Positions 1-7,929 of a stretch of 64,000 nt of DNA are shown piece by piece. Made by a program: the position numbers and the translations under genes. The DNA lies in NCBI GenBank assembly GCA_011087605.1, contig JAALLE010000010.1:1-64000 (forward strand), given 5' to 3'. How positions within the stretch are numbered: the first letter of the stretch is position 1; every line of letters starts with the position of its first letter. Under the pieces are notes generated by a model. That model was not told the origin of the DNA. It saw only the letters and a list, made by a program, of their open reading frames with translations, and did no database searches. The stretch comes from Hyphomicrobiales bacterium. Lineage in GTDB: Bacteria; Pseudomonadota; Alphaproteobacteria; Rhizobiales; Rhizobiaceae.

Positions 1-15
1 ATCAAATTGTCGCAC

Positions 16-759
16 CTAATGGCAGCAGAAATAGGGTAGCTGAGTAGTTACATATATTCCGCCAATGACAAAGATGAACAGGCCAAGCGTCGCCCAGACA
101 TCACGCAGGGCCAACAGTCGGTCACCCCACCCGGTCCGGCCACCGGCAGGACCAGCTTCCGGATTGCGCGAAACGACAAACATGACAGCGGCGAGGTGGA
201 ACAATACCCCGACAATCCCGGGAAGTACGCCGGCAATAAACAGCTTGCCCACTGATGCTTCGGTGAGCAGGCCATAGATCACTAGTATGACACTGGGCGG
301 AATCAGGATGCCCAATGTGCCACCGGCTGCAATCGAGGCAGTAGCAAGTGAATCGGCATATTTATAGCGCCGCATCTCTGGCATCGAAACTTTCGACATG
401 GTCGCGGCGGTGGCCAGTGAGGAGCCGCAAATGGCGGAAAACATGCCGCAGGCACAGATCGTCGACATTGCCAGTCCACCTCTGCGGTGGCCGAGAAATA
501 CATAGGCGGCACGGTAAAGTTCTTTGGCCATGCCACCCCGCTCAACCATCAAGCCCATCAGGATGAACAGCGGCACAACAGAAAGGCCGTAAGACTGGCC
601 TGAATCGATAACCAGCCGCGCGGCGCTCGATATGGCGGCGCGAAAACTCGCCAGGTGGGAAAATCCGATTACGCCGACAAGTCCAAGCGCAACGCCGAGT
701 GGCATTCGCATGAAGGCAAGAACCAGCACCGCACCAAATCCGATCAGGGCTTCAGTCAT
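16..759 (-). CDS. dctM: TRAP transporter large permease DctM (3' part missing or broken)
   Basis: Large membrane subunit of a tripartite ATP-independent periplasmic transporter, which imports a carboxylate-like solute using an ion gradient. The 247 codons are very hydrophobic and carry typical DctM features: a motif-rich N-terminus (RMPLGVALGLVG), the GGLAMSTICACGMFSAICGSS segment, and LGILIPPSVILVIYG near residue 150. The family is usually about 430 residues, so the C-terminal 40 percent or so is absent. After GGIY (near residue 235) the family sequence stops abruptly and a stop follows 12 codons later, inside the first 60 bases of the window; fragments resembling the expected continuation lie in other frames. 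It starts 4 bases inside dctQ (ATGA overlap), so translational coupling is likely. Confident on family; the broken end may be low-quality contig edge or a real frameshift. Confidence 0.85.
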   Translation of the reverse strand: MTEALIGFGAVLVLAFMRMPLGVALGLVGVIGFSHLASFRAAISSAARLVIDSGQSYGLSVVPLFILMGLMVERGGMAKELYRAAYVFLGHRRGGLAMSTICACGMFSAICGSSLATAATMSKVSMPEMRRYKYADSLATASIAAGGTLGILIPPSVILVIYGLLTEASVGKLFIAGVLPGIVGVLFHLAAVMFVVSRNPEAGPAGGRTGWGDRLLALRDVWATLGLFIFVIGGIYVTTQLPYFCCH

Positions 760-1298
760 GATTTAGTCGAGCTTTCTGTGCTGTCAGCGTCATATTGGTC
801 ACTGGTGTTAAATCTGCTGAGCAGAACGAGTGCTCTCAACAGGCTCACTGCGGCGGCGCAAAAAATCGCGGCAGTAATGAGGCCAACGACCGGATAGCGC
901 GGAATCGCCAAATATTCTGTGATATCACCATCTTCCATAGCTCTGGATGCATAATCCATTACCCGGTCACCCAAAGTGACAGCCACATAAACGGTGATCA
1001 GCAGGAAGATAATCGCGACGGCCCAGCCGAGCCGGCCTCGGCCGAATTGCGGCACCAAATCGACAACGACGTGATCATTGCGCAAAAACATGATTGGGAA
1101 AGAAAAGAACACGATCATTCCCATGCATATCTGGACAAGCTCAACCGCACCGACCAGCGGGCTGTTGAAGAAATAACGTCCGATGACGTCAATGCAGGTG
1201 AGAACCACAAGTACCAACAGAATGATGGCGGCCAAATTCGCGGAAAAAAGGCTGGCGGAATCCACCAGCCTTTCTGCTTTCGTCAAAAACCTACGCAT
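756..1298 (-). CDS. dctQ: TRAP transporter small permease DctQ
   Basis: Small membrane subunit of the TRAP transporter, which pairs with DctM in the inner membrane. The 180-residue product has four hydrophobic stretches (about 18-40, 50-72, 92-112 and 133-160), the expected DctQ topology, with the family-typical DVIGRYFFNSPLVGAVEL region following the first segment. The C-terminal 15 residues are a hydrophilic Ser/Asp/Thr tail. It lies 18 bases after dctP and overlaps dctM by 4 bases, giving the standard dctP-dctQ-dctM order on the minus strand. Confidence 0.88.
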   Translation of the reverse strand: MRRFLTKAERLVDSASLFSANLAAIILLVLVVLTCIDVIGRYFFNSPLVGAVELVQICMGMIVFFSFPIMFLRNDHVVVDLVPQFGRGRLGWAVAIIFLLITVYVAVTLGDRVMDYASRAMEDGDITEYLAIPRYPVVGLITAAIFCAAAVSLLRALVLLSRFNTSDQYDADSTESSTKS

Positions 1299-1316
1299 TG
1301 GGTTGCGTGCAATTCG

Positions 1317-2318
1317 TTAGAGCTGCGACTTCATGAATTCGAATGCCGCATTGGCATCAACGCCACGGCTTTCGACTTCTTTCATCACTTCAGCCTGAAT
1401 TGCAGAAGTTTTGTCTTTGAAATAGGCACGCTCTTCGGCGCTTGCTTCAATCACGACCGACCCGGTTTTGGCAGATTCCGTTGCGCCAATCGAGTCAGCG
1501 TCATCCCAGAAACGACCAATTGTGCGAGACATTTCCACACCGCGAATCTTGTCGACACAGCCGCGCTGCGCATCATCGAGATCGGAGTAGGTATCGCTGT
1601 TCATGATCAACCCAAATGAAGTTGTGTACATGTCATCAGGATTTTTGAATGAATATTTGGTCAATTCGTTGATCTTGAACGAATAAAGCGTTTCCAGCGG
1701 GAAAAACACGCCTTCGGCGACGCCCGACGAGATGGCTTCATAAACGGCTGGTGCGGGCATGTTGACACCGGCAACTCCCAATGCCTTGCCAACAGCGTTG
1801 GCCACGCCGCCACCGACGCGAATCTTTTTGCCTTCCAGCTGTTTGTAGGATGTGATTTTTTCAGCCGTGTTGACGACCCCGGGGCCGTGTACAAAATTTG
1901 CCAGAACTTCAACGCCCTTGGCTTCTTTTGCCGCTGCGAAATACTTTTCGTGGGTCATCTGAAACGCAACTGACATGGATTCAGCATTGCCGGAAAGGCC
2001 GGGAAGCTCGATCATTTTGGTGGTCGGGAACTTGCCCTTTGTGTAGCCGTGCACGATCCAGCCGATGTCTGCGACGCCGTCGCGAACGGTGTCATATTGG
2101 GCAGGGGGTGAGGCCAGTCCGTTTTCGATTTTCACGCTGAGCGATCCACCGCTACAGGCTTTCAGTTGCTCGTCAAGCCAAGGATGTACCTTGGTAGCCA
2201 TTGCGTGCTTTGGGCCCGCCCAGTGGGACATGGTCAGCACTTTGTCGGCTGAAAACGCCGCTGTGGTAAAGGTTGCGGCCATGGCGGTGACCAGCAGTTT
2301 GATAGTAGTTTGCTTCAT
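1317..2318 (-). CDS. dctP: TRAP transporter periplasmic solute-binding protein DctP
   Basis: Periplasmic receptor that captures the substrate and delivers it to DctQM. The 333-residue product begins with a clear Sec signal peptide (MKQTTIKLL, hydrophobic core, AFSA before the likely cleavage site at about residue 24). The body has DctP features: LTMSHWAGPKHAMATKVHPW near the N-terminus and the motif region around IRVGGGVANAVGKALGV and AVYEAISSGVAEGVFFPLE. I chose the ATG at 2318 because TGGGAGGAA lies just upstream; an in-frame start 14 codons earlier would put extra charged residues before the signal peptide. It is first in the TRAP operon. The ligand cannot be read from sequence; the neighbouring dioxygenase suggests a compound it then oxidises. 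Confidence 0.9.
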   Translation of the reverse strand: MKQTTIKLLVTAMAATFTTAAFSADKVLTMSHWAGPKHAMATKVHPWLDEQLKACSGGSLSVKIENGLASPPAQYDTVRDGVADIGWIVHGYTKGKFPTTKMIELPGLSGNAESMSVAFQMTHEKYFAAAKEAKGVEVLANFVHGPGVVNTAEKITSYKQLEGKKIRVGGGVANAVGKALGVAGVNMPAPAVYEAISSGVAEGVFFPLETLYSFKINELTKYSFKNPDDMYTTSFGLIMNSDTYSDLDDAQRGCVDKIRGVEMSRTIGRFWDDADSIGATESAKTGSVVIEASAEERAYFKDKTSAIQAEVMKEVESRGVDANAAFEFMKSQL

Positions 2319-2398
2319 AGTTTCCTCCCATTGAAACATTCTTCGTGTTTGCCGACACATTGAATAGGGTTGCGCCCAACTTCAAGACTCAATGTGAT

Positions 2399-2443
2399 AT
2401 TGGCAGCATTTTGGTCGCCAATTGGCAGATTATCGCGACCAAA
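2399..2443. repeat. Nested inverted and direct repeats between dioxygenase and dctP
   Basis: A 9-bp perfect inverted repeat (TTTGGTCGC at 2410-2418, GCGACCAAA at 2435-2443) encloses a second palindrome, GCCAATTGGC at 2417-2426. The octamer ATTGGCAG also occurs twice, at 2399-2406 and 2421-2428, 22 bp apart. The stretch lies after the stop of the dioxygenase and about 80 bases before dctP. There is no U-run on the minus-strand side, so it is not a clean Rho-independent terminator. A regulator-binding site for the TRAP operon, or an RNA processing hairpin, fits better. Confidence 0.4.
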
Positions 2444-2477
2444 GTTTTAGATTGAAAGGATTTGCCCCGAAATTCAA

Positions 2478-3506
2478 TCACAATCGGATCTGATAATTGC
2501 CTTTGCCAAGCCCGACGCCGTTCAACCATTGTTTTGAATAACCTGTGCGATGGCGCAGATTTGTATTCATCAGCCACAACCGCCACAGCAGGCGCTTCTT
2601 GTCTGGTTCTTCATGGTCCTGATAGGCTGATCGGGTGTGCAGGGCCACGTAATTGTTGAGAAACTGCATGTCGCCCGGTTCCAACACCATATCGTATCTG
2701 TTTTGATCGGCAATTTCTTCAGCAACCCGGATGGCTTCGAGTTGCAAATCGGTCAGGGCAGGGGCCTGCGGCAAATCATGCCCTTTCACTATGTGTTTGG
2801 GGCCAAAGGATGTGCACAATTGCCCGTCAAAGAAATTGAATACCGGGCTATTGTAATAAGGCAGTTCGCCCTCTGAATACTCGCCGTGTTTGGTCCAGAA
2901 AAATGGCTCGGTGAGGGCTTGTGCGTAATCGGGGTGGTGCTCAACGAGCGCGTTATACATGGCCACGGAACTGGCGATTCTGGATTCTCCACCGGACTTG
3001 GCAGCGCGGATGCAGATAAGGCCGACAATGTCGCATTGATCGCAATGGTAATCCATTGCCTCTCGCGTTTGATATCCTCGACTGTTGGGATCCGACTGGG
3101 TTTTGCCGAGATCGGTGATATGCCCCAGCATGTCACCTTCAGGATTATTCGGCGTTGCATCACCCAGATGCAGGCCAATTCCCCAATAGATTGACGCGAT
3201 GTCGAGAGGCTCCATCTGCTCTACGGGTAATCCCCGGATCAGCGCCAGACCCTGACCGGACTTGAGTTCGTTGAATACGTTGTCCAAACGCGGTGCAAAA
3301 CTGCCGAGGTCAAACTTCTGCTTTGGCAAAGTCAGCAACCTGTTGGGGTCATCGTGCAGGAGCGGACGGATGGATGAAGCCATTTTTTTCAGATCGTCGA
3401 CTTCGTGACCCGTGAGGATGTTGAGCCAACCTGAGCCGGACCGGATTTCATCTCCATTCCAATCAGCCGGGTCCACTGTCTTCACCAAAGGAGATTTTCG
3501 CATCAT
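2478..3506 (-). CDS. TauD/TfdA-family 2-oxoglutarate/Fe(II) dioxygenase
   Basis: Predicted non-haem iron oxygenase of the TauD/TfdA (also gamma-butyrobetaine hydroxylase) superfamily; members hydroxylate small acids, sulfonates or quaternary amines using 2-oxoglutarate and O2. The 342-residue length fits. The iron triad is visible: H154-x-D156 in YHCDQCD, and distal H290 in VALHTR; R305 or R309 in KKRLLWRLWL would hold 2-oxoglutarate. A glycine-rich stretch GLALIRGLPVE (about 87-97) is also typical. No signal peptide, so cytosolic. It is read in the same direction as the TRAP genes, 160 bases upstream of dctP, and divergent from a MarR gene with a palindrome between them. The substrate is unknown; TauD itself is longer-known for taurine but nothing here points to taurine specifically. 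Confidence 0.82.
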   Translation of the reverse strand: MMRKSPLVKTVDPADWNGDEIRSGSGWLNILTGHEVDDLKKMASSIRPLLHDDPNRLLTLPKQKFDLGSFAPRLDNVFNELKSGQGLALIRGLPVEQMEPLDIASIYWGIGLHLGDATPNNPEGDMLGHITDLGKTQSDPNSRGYQTREAMDYHCDQCDIVGLICIRAAKSGGESRIASSVAMYNALVEHHPDYAQALTEPFFWTKHGEYSEGELPYYNSPVFNFFDGQLCTSFGPKHIVKGHDLPQAPALTDLQLEAIRVAEEIADQNRYDMVLEPGDMQFLNNYVALHTRSAYQDHEEPDKKRLLWRLWLMNTNLRHRTGYSKQWLNGVGLGKGNYQIRL

Positions 3507-3529
3507 CGGGATCCCACAAAATCAAGGAT

Positions 3530-3545
3530 CGTTTGATATCAAACG
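3530..3545. promoter_or_regulatory. Perfect 16-bp palindrome, probable MarR operator
   Basis: CGTTTGATATCAAACG is its own reverse complement. It sits 24 bases upstream of the dioxygenase start and about 120 bases upstream of the divergent MarR gene. AT-rich palindromes with a TTGATATCAA-type core are classic MarR-family sites. A related half (GTTTGACATATGAT on the minus strand) follows at about 3550-3563. From position, a bound dimer would block the dioxygenase promoter. Confidence 0.6.
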
Positions 3546-3666
3546 AATTCATCATATGTCAAACAAACTGCCGAAGTGGCTATCTCTGTCGGTGGATAAA
3601 TGGTAGGCCGCGTCGAGGTAAATTTCTGTTCTCGCTCCCGATTCAGGCCAGGTTGCTGCGTCGCTC

Positions 3667-4128
3667 ATGGAAAATATTGACACGCTGAACGCCATAAAGC
3701 GCAATTTGAAAAGCCAACCCGGTTATCTGTTGCGCCGCTGTGTACAGGCAACTTCAAAAGCCTTTGAAAGTGCCTGCGCCGATGTTGGAATTACCGAACG
3801 CCAATATGATTATCTTTATGTTTTGGGGCAGGTGGAGGTTGTCACACAGGGGGATCTCTCCAGGCTGTTGGACATTGATCGGTCTACCAACACCCTGGTT
3901 ATTGGCATCTTGCAGAAAAAGGGATTAATTCAGCGCTGGGAACATCCCACGGATACGCGCAGGAAATGTGTACGACTGACCAAATTGGGACAGGAAACAC
4001 TGGATATTACACAGCCCCGGGCGATTGAAGCAGCGCAAAACATGCTTGCCGGTCTCTCCGATCAAGAGGCAGAGCAATTTCTTGCATCGTTGACCAAGAT
4101 TGTTGATCGGACTGGGGGAATCGGGTGA
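3667..4128 (+). CDS. MarR-family transcriptional regulator
   Basis: DNA-binding winged-helix regulator, 153 residues, the usual MarR length. Residues about 50-95 form the helix-turn-helix (GDLSRLLDIDRSTNTLVIGILQ), followed by the wing with the diagnostic DTRRK; N- and C-terminal helices would make the dimer. It is transcribed away from the dioxygenase, and the palindrome at 3530-3545 lies in the shared promoter region. By analogy with other MarR proteins it probably represses the dioxygenase (and perhaps the TRAP operon) until the transported or oxidised compound binds. The ribosome site before the ATG is weak. Confidence 0.85.
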   Translation: MENIDTLNAIKRNLKSQPGYLLRRCVQATSKAFESACADVGITERQYDYLYVLGQVEVVTQGDLSRLLDIDRSTNTLVIGILQKKGLIQRWEHPTDTRRKCVRLTKLGQETLDITQPRAIEAAQNMLAGLSDQEAEQFLASLTKIVDRTGGIG

Positions 4129-4185
4129 ATCACAGCAATGCAGATCTTGCAAGGAAGCTAAGGCAAATCAATTACTGGAAGATAG

Positions 4186-4260
4186 TGGCTCCCCGGGCCG
4201 GATTCGAACCAGCGACCGATCGATTAACAGTCGATTGCTCTACCACTGAGCTACCGGGGA
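4186..4260 (-). tRNA. tRNA-Asn (anticodon GTT)
   Basis: The reverse strand folds as a complete cloverleaf of 75 nt including an encoded CCA: acceptor TCCCCGG/CCGGGGA, D arm GCTC-AGTGGTA-GAGC, anticodon arm ATCGA-CTGTTAA-TCGAT, and T arm GCTGG-TTCGAAT-CCGGC. The loop gives anticodon GTT, so it decodes Asn. It stands alone between the MarR gene and a small membrane protein gene. Confidence 0.96.
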
Positions 4261-4280
4261 ACTTATATCGCTAGGCGACA

Positions 4281-4610
4281 GTGCGTTTGCACCGAGGCTC
4301 TTTACAAAGGAAGACAACGGTTCGCAAGCACAATCGAATAGAATCGGACACTATTTTGCTTTCTCGACTGCCAACACCTTCCACAAAGCTGGGTCGCACC
4401 TGTCTAGGGGTGGCATTGATTGTCGGAGGCATTCTCGGATTCCTGCCGATATTGGGTTTCTGGATGATTCCCCTTGGATTGCTGATCCTGTCGCAGGACT
4501 TTGCTTCCGTCAGACGCTTTCGCCGACGCTGGACAGTGAAATTGTCGCGCTGGTGGGAAAGTTTCAAAGCCCGACGCAAACAAAAGCGCAATGCCCGAAA
4601 GAAAAACTAG
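4281..4610 (+). CDS. Small membrane protein, PGPGW-like
   Basis: A protein of at most 109 residues with one hydrophobic hairpin (about 38-70: LGRTCLGVALIVGGILGFLPILGFWMIPLG is two short membrane segments joined by a Pro/Gly turn) and a strongly basic C-terminus rich in Arg/Lys. This arrangement resembles the putative transmembrane PGPGW family (PF09656), whose function is not known. The true start is unclear: the GTG at 4281 lies only 20 bases beyond tRNA-Asn and lacks a ribosome site; a TTG at 4356 would begin directly before the conserved part. Probably inner-membrane with a cytosolic basic tail. Confidence 0.55.
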   Translation: MRLHRGSLQRKTTVRKHNRIESDTILLSRLPTPSTKLGRTCLGVALIVGGILGFLPILGFWMIPLGLLILSQDFASVRRFRRRWTVKLSRWWESFKARRKQKRNARKKN

Positions 4611-4641
4611 TCCCGTCTAGAGAAAAGAGGCTTCGCTTCAA

Positions 4642-4977
4642 CTAGCCCGATGAGCCGACCGCGGCGATTTGCGTGACTTTTTCCAACTCGAGACAGAGCA
4701 GTTCCAGAAAATCTACCGCAGTGGTTCCCGTCGGGGTCTCAGTGGCCGTGTGGAAGACCAACAAATCGGAATCGAGCTGAAAGTCGATCTGATTTATGAT
4801 GGTTGTGTTGCCTCCTTTGATAAATTTCCTCAGCGCGTCCATCCATGCATGGTCAGGGGCGACGTCCAGTTGCAGTGTCGACGGCAAGTTGATGCCCATT
4901 TCCGGGCCATCACGGCCTCTTTCCAGGTACTCTCTAACTTCGCTGATTATGCTGTCCTGGACTCGAATTTGCACCAT
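4642..4977 (-). CDS. Hypothetical protein, unrecognised
   Basis: An open frame of 111 codons on the minus strand. The product looks like a plausible small soluble protein: no membrane segment, acidic overall, with a helical N-terminus (SIISEVREYLERG) and a C-terminal helix (AVDFLELLCLELEKV). I do not recognise a family. A 148-codon frame overlaps it on the plus strand but has less natural composition. Upstream ribosome site is poor. It converges with the PGPGW-like gene. Confidence 0.4.
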   Translation of the reverse strand: MVQIRVQDSIISEVREYLERGRDGPEMGINLPSTLQLDVAPDHAWMDALRKFIKGGNTTIINQIDFQLDSDLLVFHTATETPTGTTAVDFLELLCLELEKVTQIAAVGSSG

Positions 4978-5496
4978 ATCAGTTCAGCCTTCGATTTTCG
5001 TTCCCATTGCCGTCACCCATCGAATTCACTTGTCTGGTTCTGGACGAAATCTGGTCGGCGAAATGCAGTCGAATTGCTGTTGTCCGTCGAAAATGCGAGG
5101 CGGTATCTGTTATGACGGATACAATTGCTGAATTCTGATGAAGAGGTGCTGGTTGGACTCGGTGATTTGGCGAATACTGCCGAACATGGGCATCCGACCC
5201 ACAGCGCACTGAGGGAAGCAAATCGTTGAATTTTCGAAGATCTCGCATTGGGCCTCGTATGTTTAGCCCACCCCAGACAATAAATTCGCAATATATGCTG
5301 GTTGTCAACTGCATCGAAATGCACGCCTTGGTCGCAATCTTCCTGAACTGCGAATCACTCGACTGAAGCCAGTCGTGACGCCACAACTTCCGGTTCAGTT
5401 CGAGATGGGCAAATGTTGTGGTTCAGAATGGTAGTTTGTGGGTTGACGGCAATCTGCCCCCAACCTATTGAAACACCGGTCCAACAGCGGACGGAA
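4978..5496. other. Stretch without a convincing gene
   Basis: About 520 bases between the hypothetical protein and tRNA-Cys. Minus-strand frames of 135 and 103 codons exist at 4979-5386 and 5013-5324, but their compositions (Arg/Ser/His-rich, no hydrophobic core, no ribosome site) look like chance frames. I see no repeat, RNA gene or terminator in it. It could hold the promoter for tRNA-Cys and the decayed remains of a gene. Confidence 0.5.
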
Positions 5497-5570
5497 GGCC
5501 TCGTGGCGGAGTGGTTACGCAGAGGACTGCAAATCCTTGCACCCCGGTTCGATTCCGGGCGAGGCCTCCA
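5497..5570 (+). tRNA. tRNA-Cys (anticodon GCA)
   Basis: A 74-nt cloverleaf including encoded CCA: acceptor GGCCTCG/CGAGGCC, anticodon loop CTGCAAA giving GCA, and T arm with GGTTCGATTCC. U73-CCA end is present. It lies just before the methyltransferase gene on the same strand. Confidence 0.96.
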
Positions 5571-5617
5571 AAAGCTGATGGGTGGTTGCAAATATCGTTT
5601 TCGGGAGTCCATAAACA

Positions 5618-6283
5618 GTGATGATTGATTACGAAAAAGCCCGCCAAACCATGGTTGACTGTCAGGTCAGGCCAAACGACGTCACCAACCACAATGTACT
5701 GCAGGCGTTTCTTTCGGTCCCTCGTGAGGCCTTTGTCAGTGCGGCCCAAAAGCCGCTTGCCTATATTGATGAAGACCTGCCACTCACCTCCCATGGTGCA
5801 TCGCGCTTTCTGATGGAGGCCATGTCGATGTCAAAACTCATCCAGCTCGCAGAGGTTGGAGAAGAGGACATCGTTCTCGATATCGGCTGCGCAAGTGGTT
5901 ATTCAACGGCAATTTTGAGCAAGTTGTGCAGTTCGGTTGTCGCCGTTGAAAGCGACGAAGACCTGGCGGCTCAATCTACCCAGACTTTGATGGACCTTGG
6001 ATGTGACAACGCGGTTGTCACCAATGGTCCGCTACAAAAAGGTCTGGCAAGTGAAGGCCCTTATGACGTCATTTTTGTTGGAGGTGCTGTTGAAAACCTG
6101 CCAAATGATCTCATTGACCAGTTAAAAGATGGCGGCCGTTTGGTTGTCGTGCAAGGTACAGGCAATGCAGGTGTGGCACGGATATACAGCCGGGATAATA
6201 ATGTCATCGGTTCGCGGGACGCATTCAATTGTGCGGTGATGCCGTTGCCAGGGTTTGAAAAAGAGGCTTCGTTCGTATTCTGA
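5618..6283 (+). CDS. Protein-L-isoaspartate O-methyltransferase family protein
   Basis: SAM-dependent methyltransferase of the PCMT family, which repairs isoaspartyl residues in damaged proteins. The 221 residues have a family-like N-terminus (MIDYEKARQTMVDCQVRPN), the SAM-binding motif I IVLDIGCASGYSTAIL (about residues 85-100), and a later acidic residue in VVAVESDE. This is the divergent short branch found in alphaproteobacteria upstream of tolC, so whether it truly repairs isoaspartate is uncertain. GTG at 5618 and ATG at 5621 are both possible starts after GGGAG at 5603-5607. The next gene is tolC, 178 bases downstream. Confidence 0.82.
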   Translation: MMIDYEKARQTMVDCQVRPNDVTNHNVLQAFLSVPREAFVSAAQKPLAYIDEDLPLTSHGASRFLMEAMSMSKLIQLAEVGEEDIVLDIGCASGYSTAILSKLCSSVVAVESDEDLAAQSTQTLMDLGCDNAVVTNGPLQKGLASEGPYDVIFVGGAVENLPNDLIDQLKDGGRLVVVQGTGNAGVARIYSRDNNVIGSRDAFNCAVMPLPGFEKEASFVF

Positions 6284-6461
6284 ACCGGGTCATTTGGCTT
6301 CTCAGGTGAAGGCATCCCCAGAAGAATTGCAGGGGATTACTATCTTTACATTCGGCCGCATTGCACGGGACAGAAAATTGATTAGAGTACCCCATCGCCT
6401 TGGCACTTTATCGATGAGGAATGGTCGAATATTGTTGGGCCATGAGAGAGAGGAGTTTAGG

Positions 6462-7817
6462 ATGCGTTGGTCTGTTTTTCTGTTGGTGACATCAGCCTGC
6501 ATTGCCGCCCCCCAACATGCCAATGCGGAATCTCTGCGAACGGCGTTGGCTGCTGCCTACAATCACAATCCGACCCTTAACGCCCAGCGGGCTGCGACCC
6601 GTGCGGCTGATGAGAAGATCGCACAGGCCAAATCTGGATATCGTCCGACAATAACGGGCGATGCCAATTTCGGATTTGCCCGCACCACCAGCAACCGTAC
6701 GGGAAATTCCTCCACCAATCCCTATGGCTACGGCATCACTATCAACCAAAACCTGTTTGATGGGTTTCGGACAATCAACAATGTCGCTTCCGCTGAAGCC
6801 AATATCAAAGCCAGTCGCGAACAGTTGCGACGCGTCGAACAGCAAATTCTGCAATCCGCGGCCAGCGCCTATGTGGATGTGCTTGAGGCAGGCGAAATTG
6901 TTTCAATTCGCCGGCAGAATATCGGATTTCTCCGCGAACAACTTAGATCATCCCAAGCAAGGTTGGATGTTGGCGAAGGAACACGGACCGACGTGGCGCA
7001 GAGTCAGGCCCGGTTGAGTACGGCGCAAGCCACGCTTGCAGCGGCTCAGGCAAGCCTGTCTTCGACAAGGGCGACCTACAAGCAGGTTATCGGCCGCACG
7101 CCGAGTGGTTTAACCTGGCCGAACGGTCCTGGCCACCTTTACGCAAATGCCCTTCAGACCGCTATTGCAGTTGGGATGAACGAACACCCGGCAATTCGTT
7201 TGACTCAGCATGCGGTTGATGCTGCTGCGTTTAGTGTTAAGTCGCTGGAGGGGGCTTACCTGCCGACGCTTTCCCTGCGTGGCAATGCCAATAGATCTTA
7301 CAATTCAGGCAATTCGGGCAATCGGAATTCTTCGGTTTCTGCCACTGTGAATTTATCTGTACCGATCTATCAGGGCGGAGCGGTGAGTTCTCAGGTGCGC
7401 GAAGGGCGTGAAACATTGGCCCAGACCCGTATCCAGGTTGATGAAGCAAGGGATGAAGTCCGGGCCTCTGTTGTATCGGCATGGTCTTCGTTGCAGGCGG
7501 CGAATGCTAACGTTCGCGCTATTCAGGCGACAGTCAATGCATCAAAACTGGCTTTGGATGGTGTCATTGAGGAGCGCAATGTCGGGCAACGCACCCAACT
7601 GGAAGTATTGGATTCGCAAAGCACTGTGCTCGACGCAAAGGTATCGCTGGTCGGTGCGCGCAAAATGCGTGTGACCGCTGGTTATGCGTTGGTATCTGCA
7701 ATGGGCCGGCTGAACAGCTCGCGTCTTGGTTTGGCTGTGCGCCATTACGACCCACAGCACCATTTTGATGAAGTCAAAGACATGTGGATCGGATTGCGTA
7801 CCCCGTCAGGTCGTTGA
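6462..7817 (+). CDS. tolC: TolC-family outer membrane efflux/secretion protein
   Basis: Outer-membrane channel-tunnel that links inner-membrane pumps or type I secretion systems to the outside. The 451-residue product begins with a signal peptide (MRWSVFLLVTSACIAAPQHANA), then the paired repeat of the family: LRTALAAAYNHNPTLNAQRAATRAADEKIAQAKSGYRPTI-type start in repeat 1, and NEHPAIRLTQHAVDAAAFSVKSLEGAYLP in repeat 2, with long coiled helices (about 140-250 and 330-420). I chose ATG 6462 because AGGAG lies 6 bases before it and a signal peptide follows; the open frame extends 69 codons upstream but overlaps the methyltransferase end. No pump gene adjoins it, as is usual for a shared TolC. 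Confidence 0.9.
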   Translation: MRWSVFLLVTSACIAAPQHANAESLRTALAAAYNHNPTLNAQRAATRAADEKIAQAKSGYRPTITGDANFGFARTTSNRTGNSSTNPYGYGITINQNLFDGFRTINNVASAEANIKASREQLRRVEQQILQSAASAYVDVLEAGEIVSIRRQNIGFLREQLRSSQARLDVGEGTRTDVAQSQARLSTAQATLAAAQASLSSTRATYKQVIGRTPSGLTWPNGPGHLYANALQTAIAVGMNEHPAIRLTQHAVDAAAFSVKSLEGAYLPTLSLRGNANRSYNSGNSGNRNSSVSATVNLSVPIYQGGAVSSQVREGRETLAQTRIQVDEARDEVRASVVSAWSSLQAANANVRAIQATVNASKLALDGVIEERNVGQRTQLEVLDSQSTVLDAKVSLVGARKMRVTAGYALVSAMGRLNSSRLGLAVRHYDPQHHFDEVKDMWIGLRTPSGR

Positions 7818-7929
7818 TCAGCTGAAGAATTTGCCCGTAGTCAGGCTCTTTAATTTTTGATTTGAGTTATATTGTTCCCACGAATCAGTTGTGACGCTTT
7901 AATTCGCGTCTCGGACCAGGGGAAATCTC

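Noticed and set aside
795-1619. 274-codon open frame on the plus strand
   Set aside because: It lies opposite dctQ and dctP, which have clear family matches; composition (His/Asn-rich) is that of a shadow.
4186-5570. Integrated element between tRNA-Asn and tRNA-Cys
   Set aside because: No duplicated tRNA 3' end, no integrase and no phage-like gene in the stretch.
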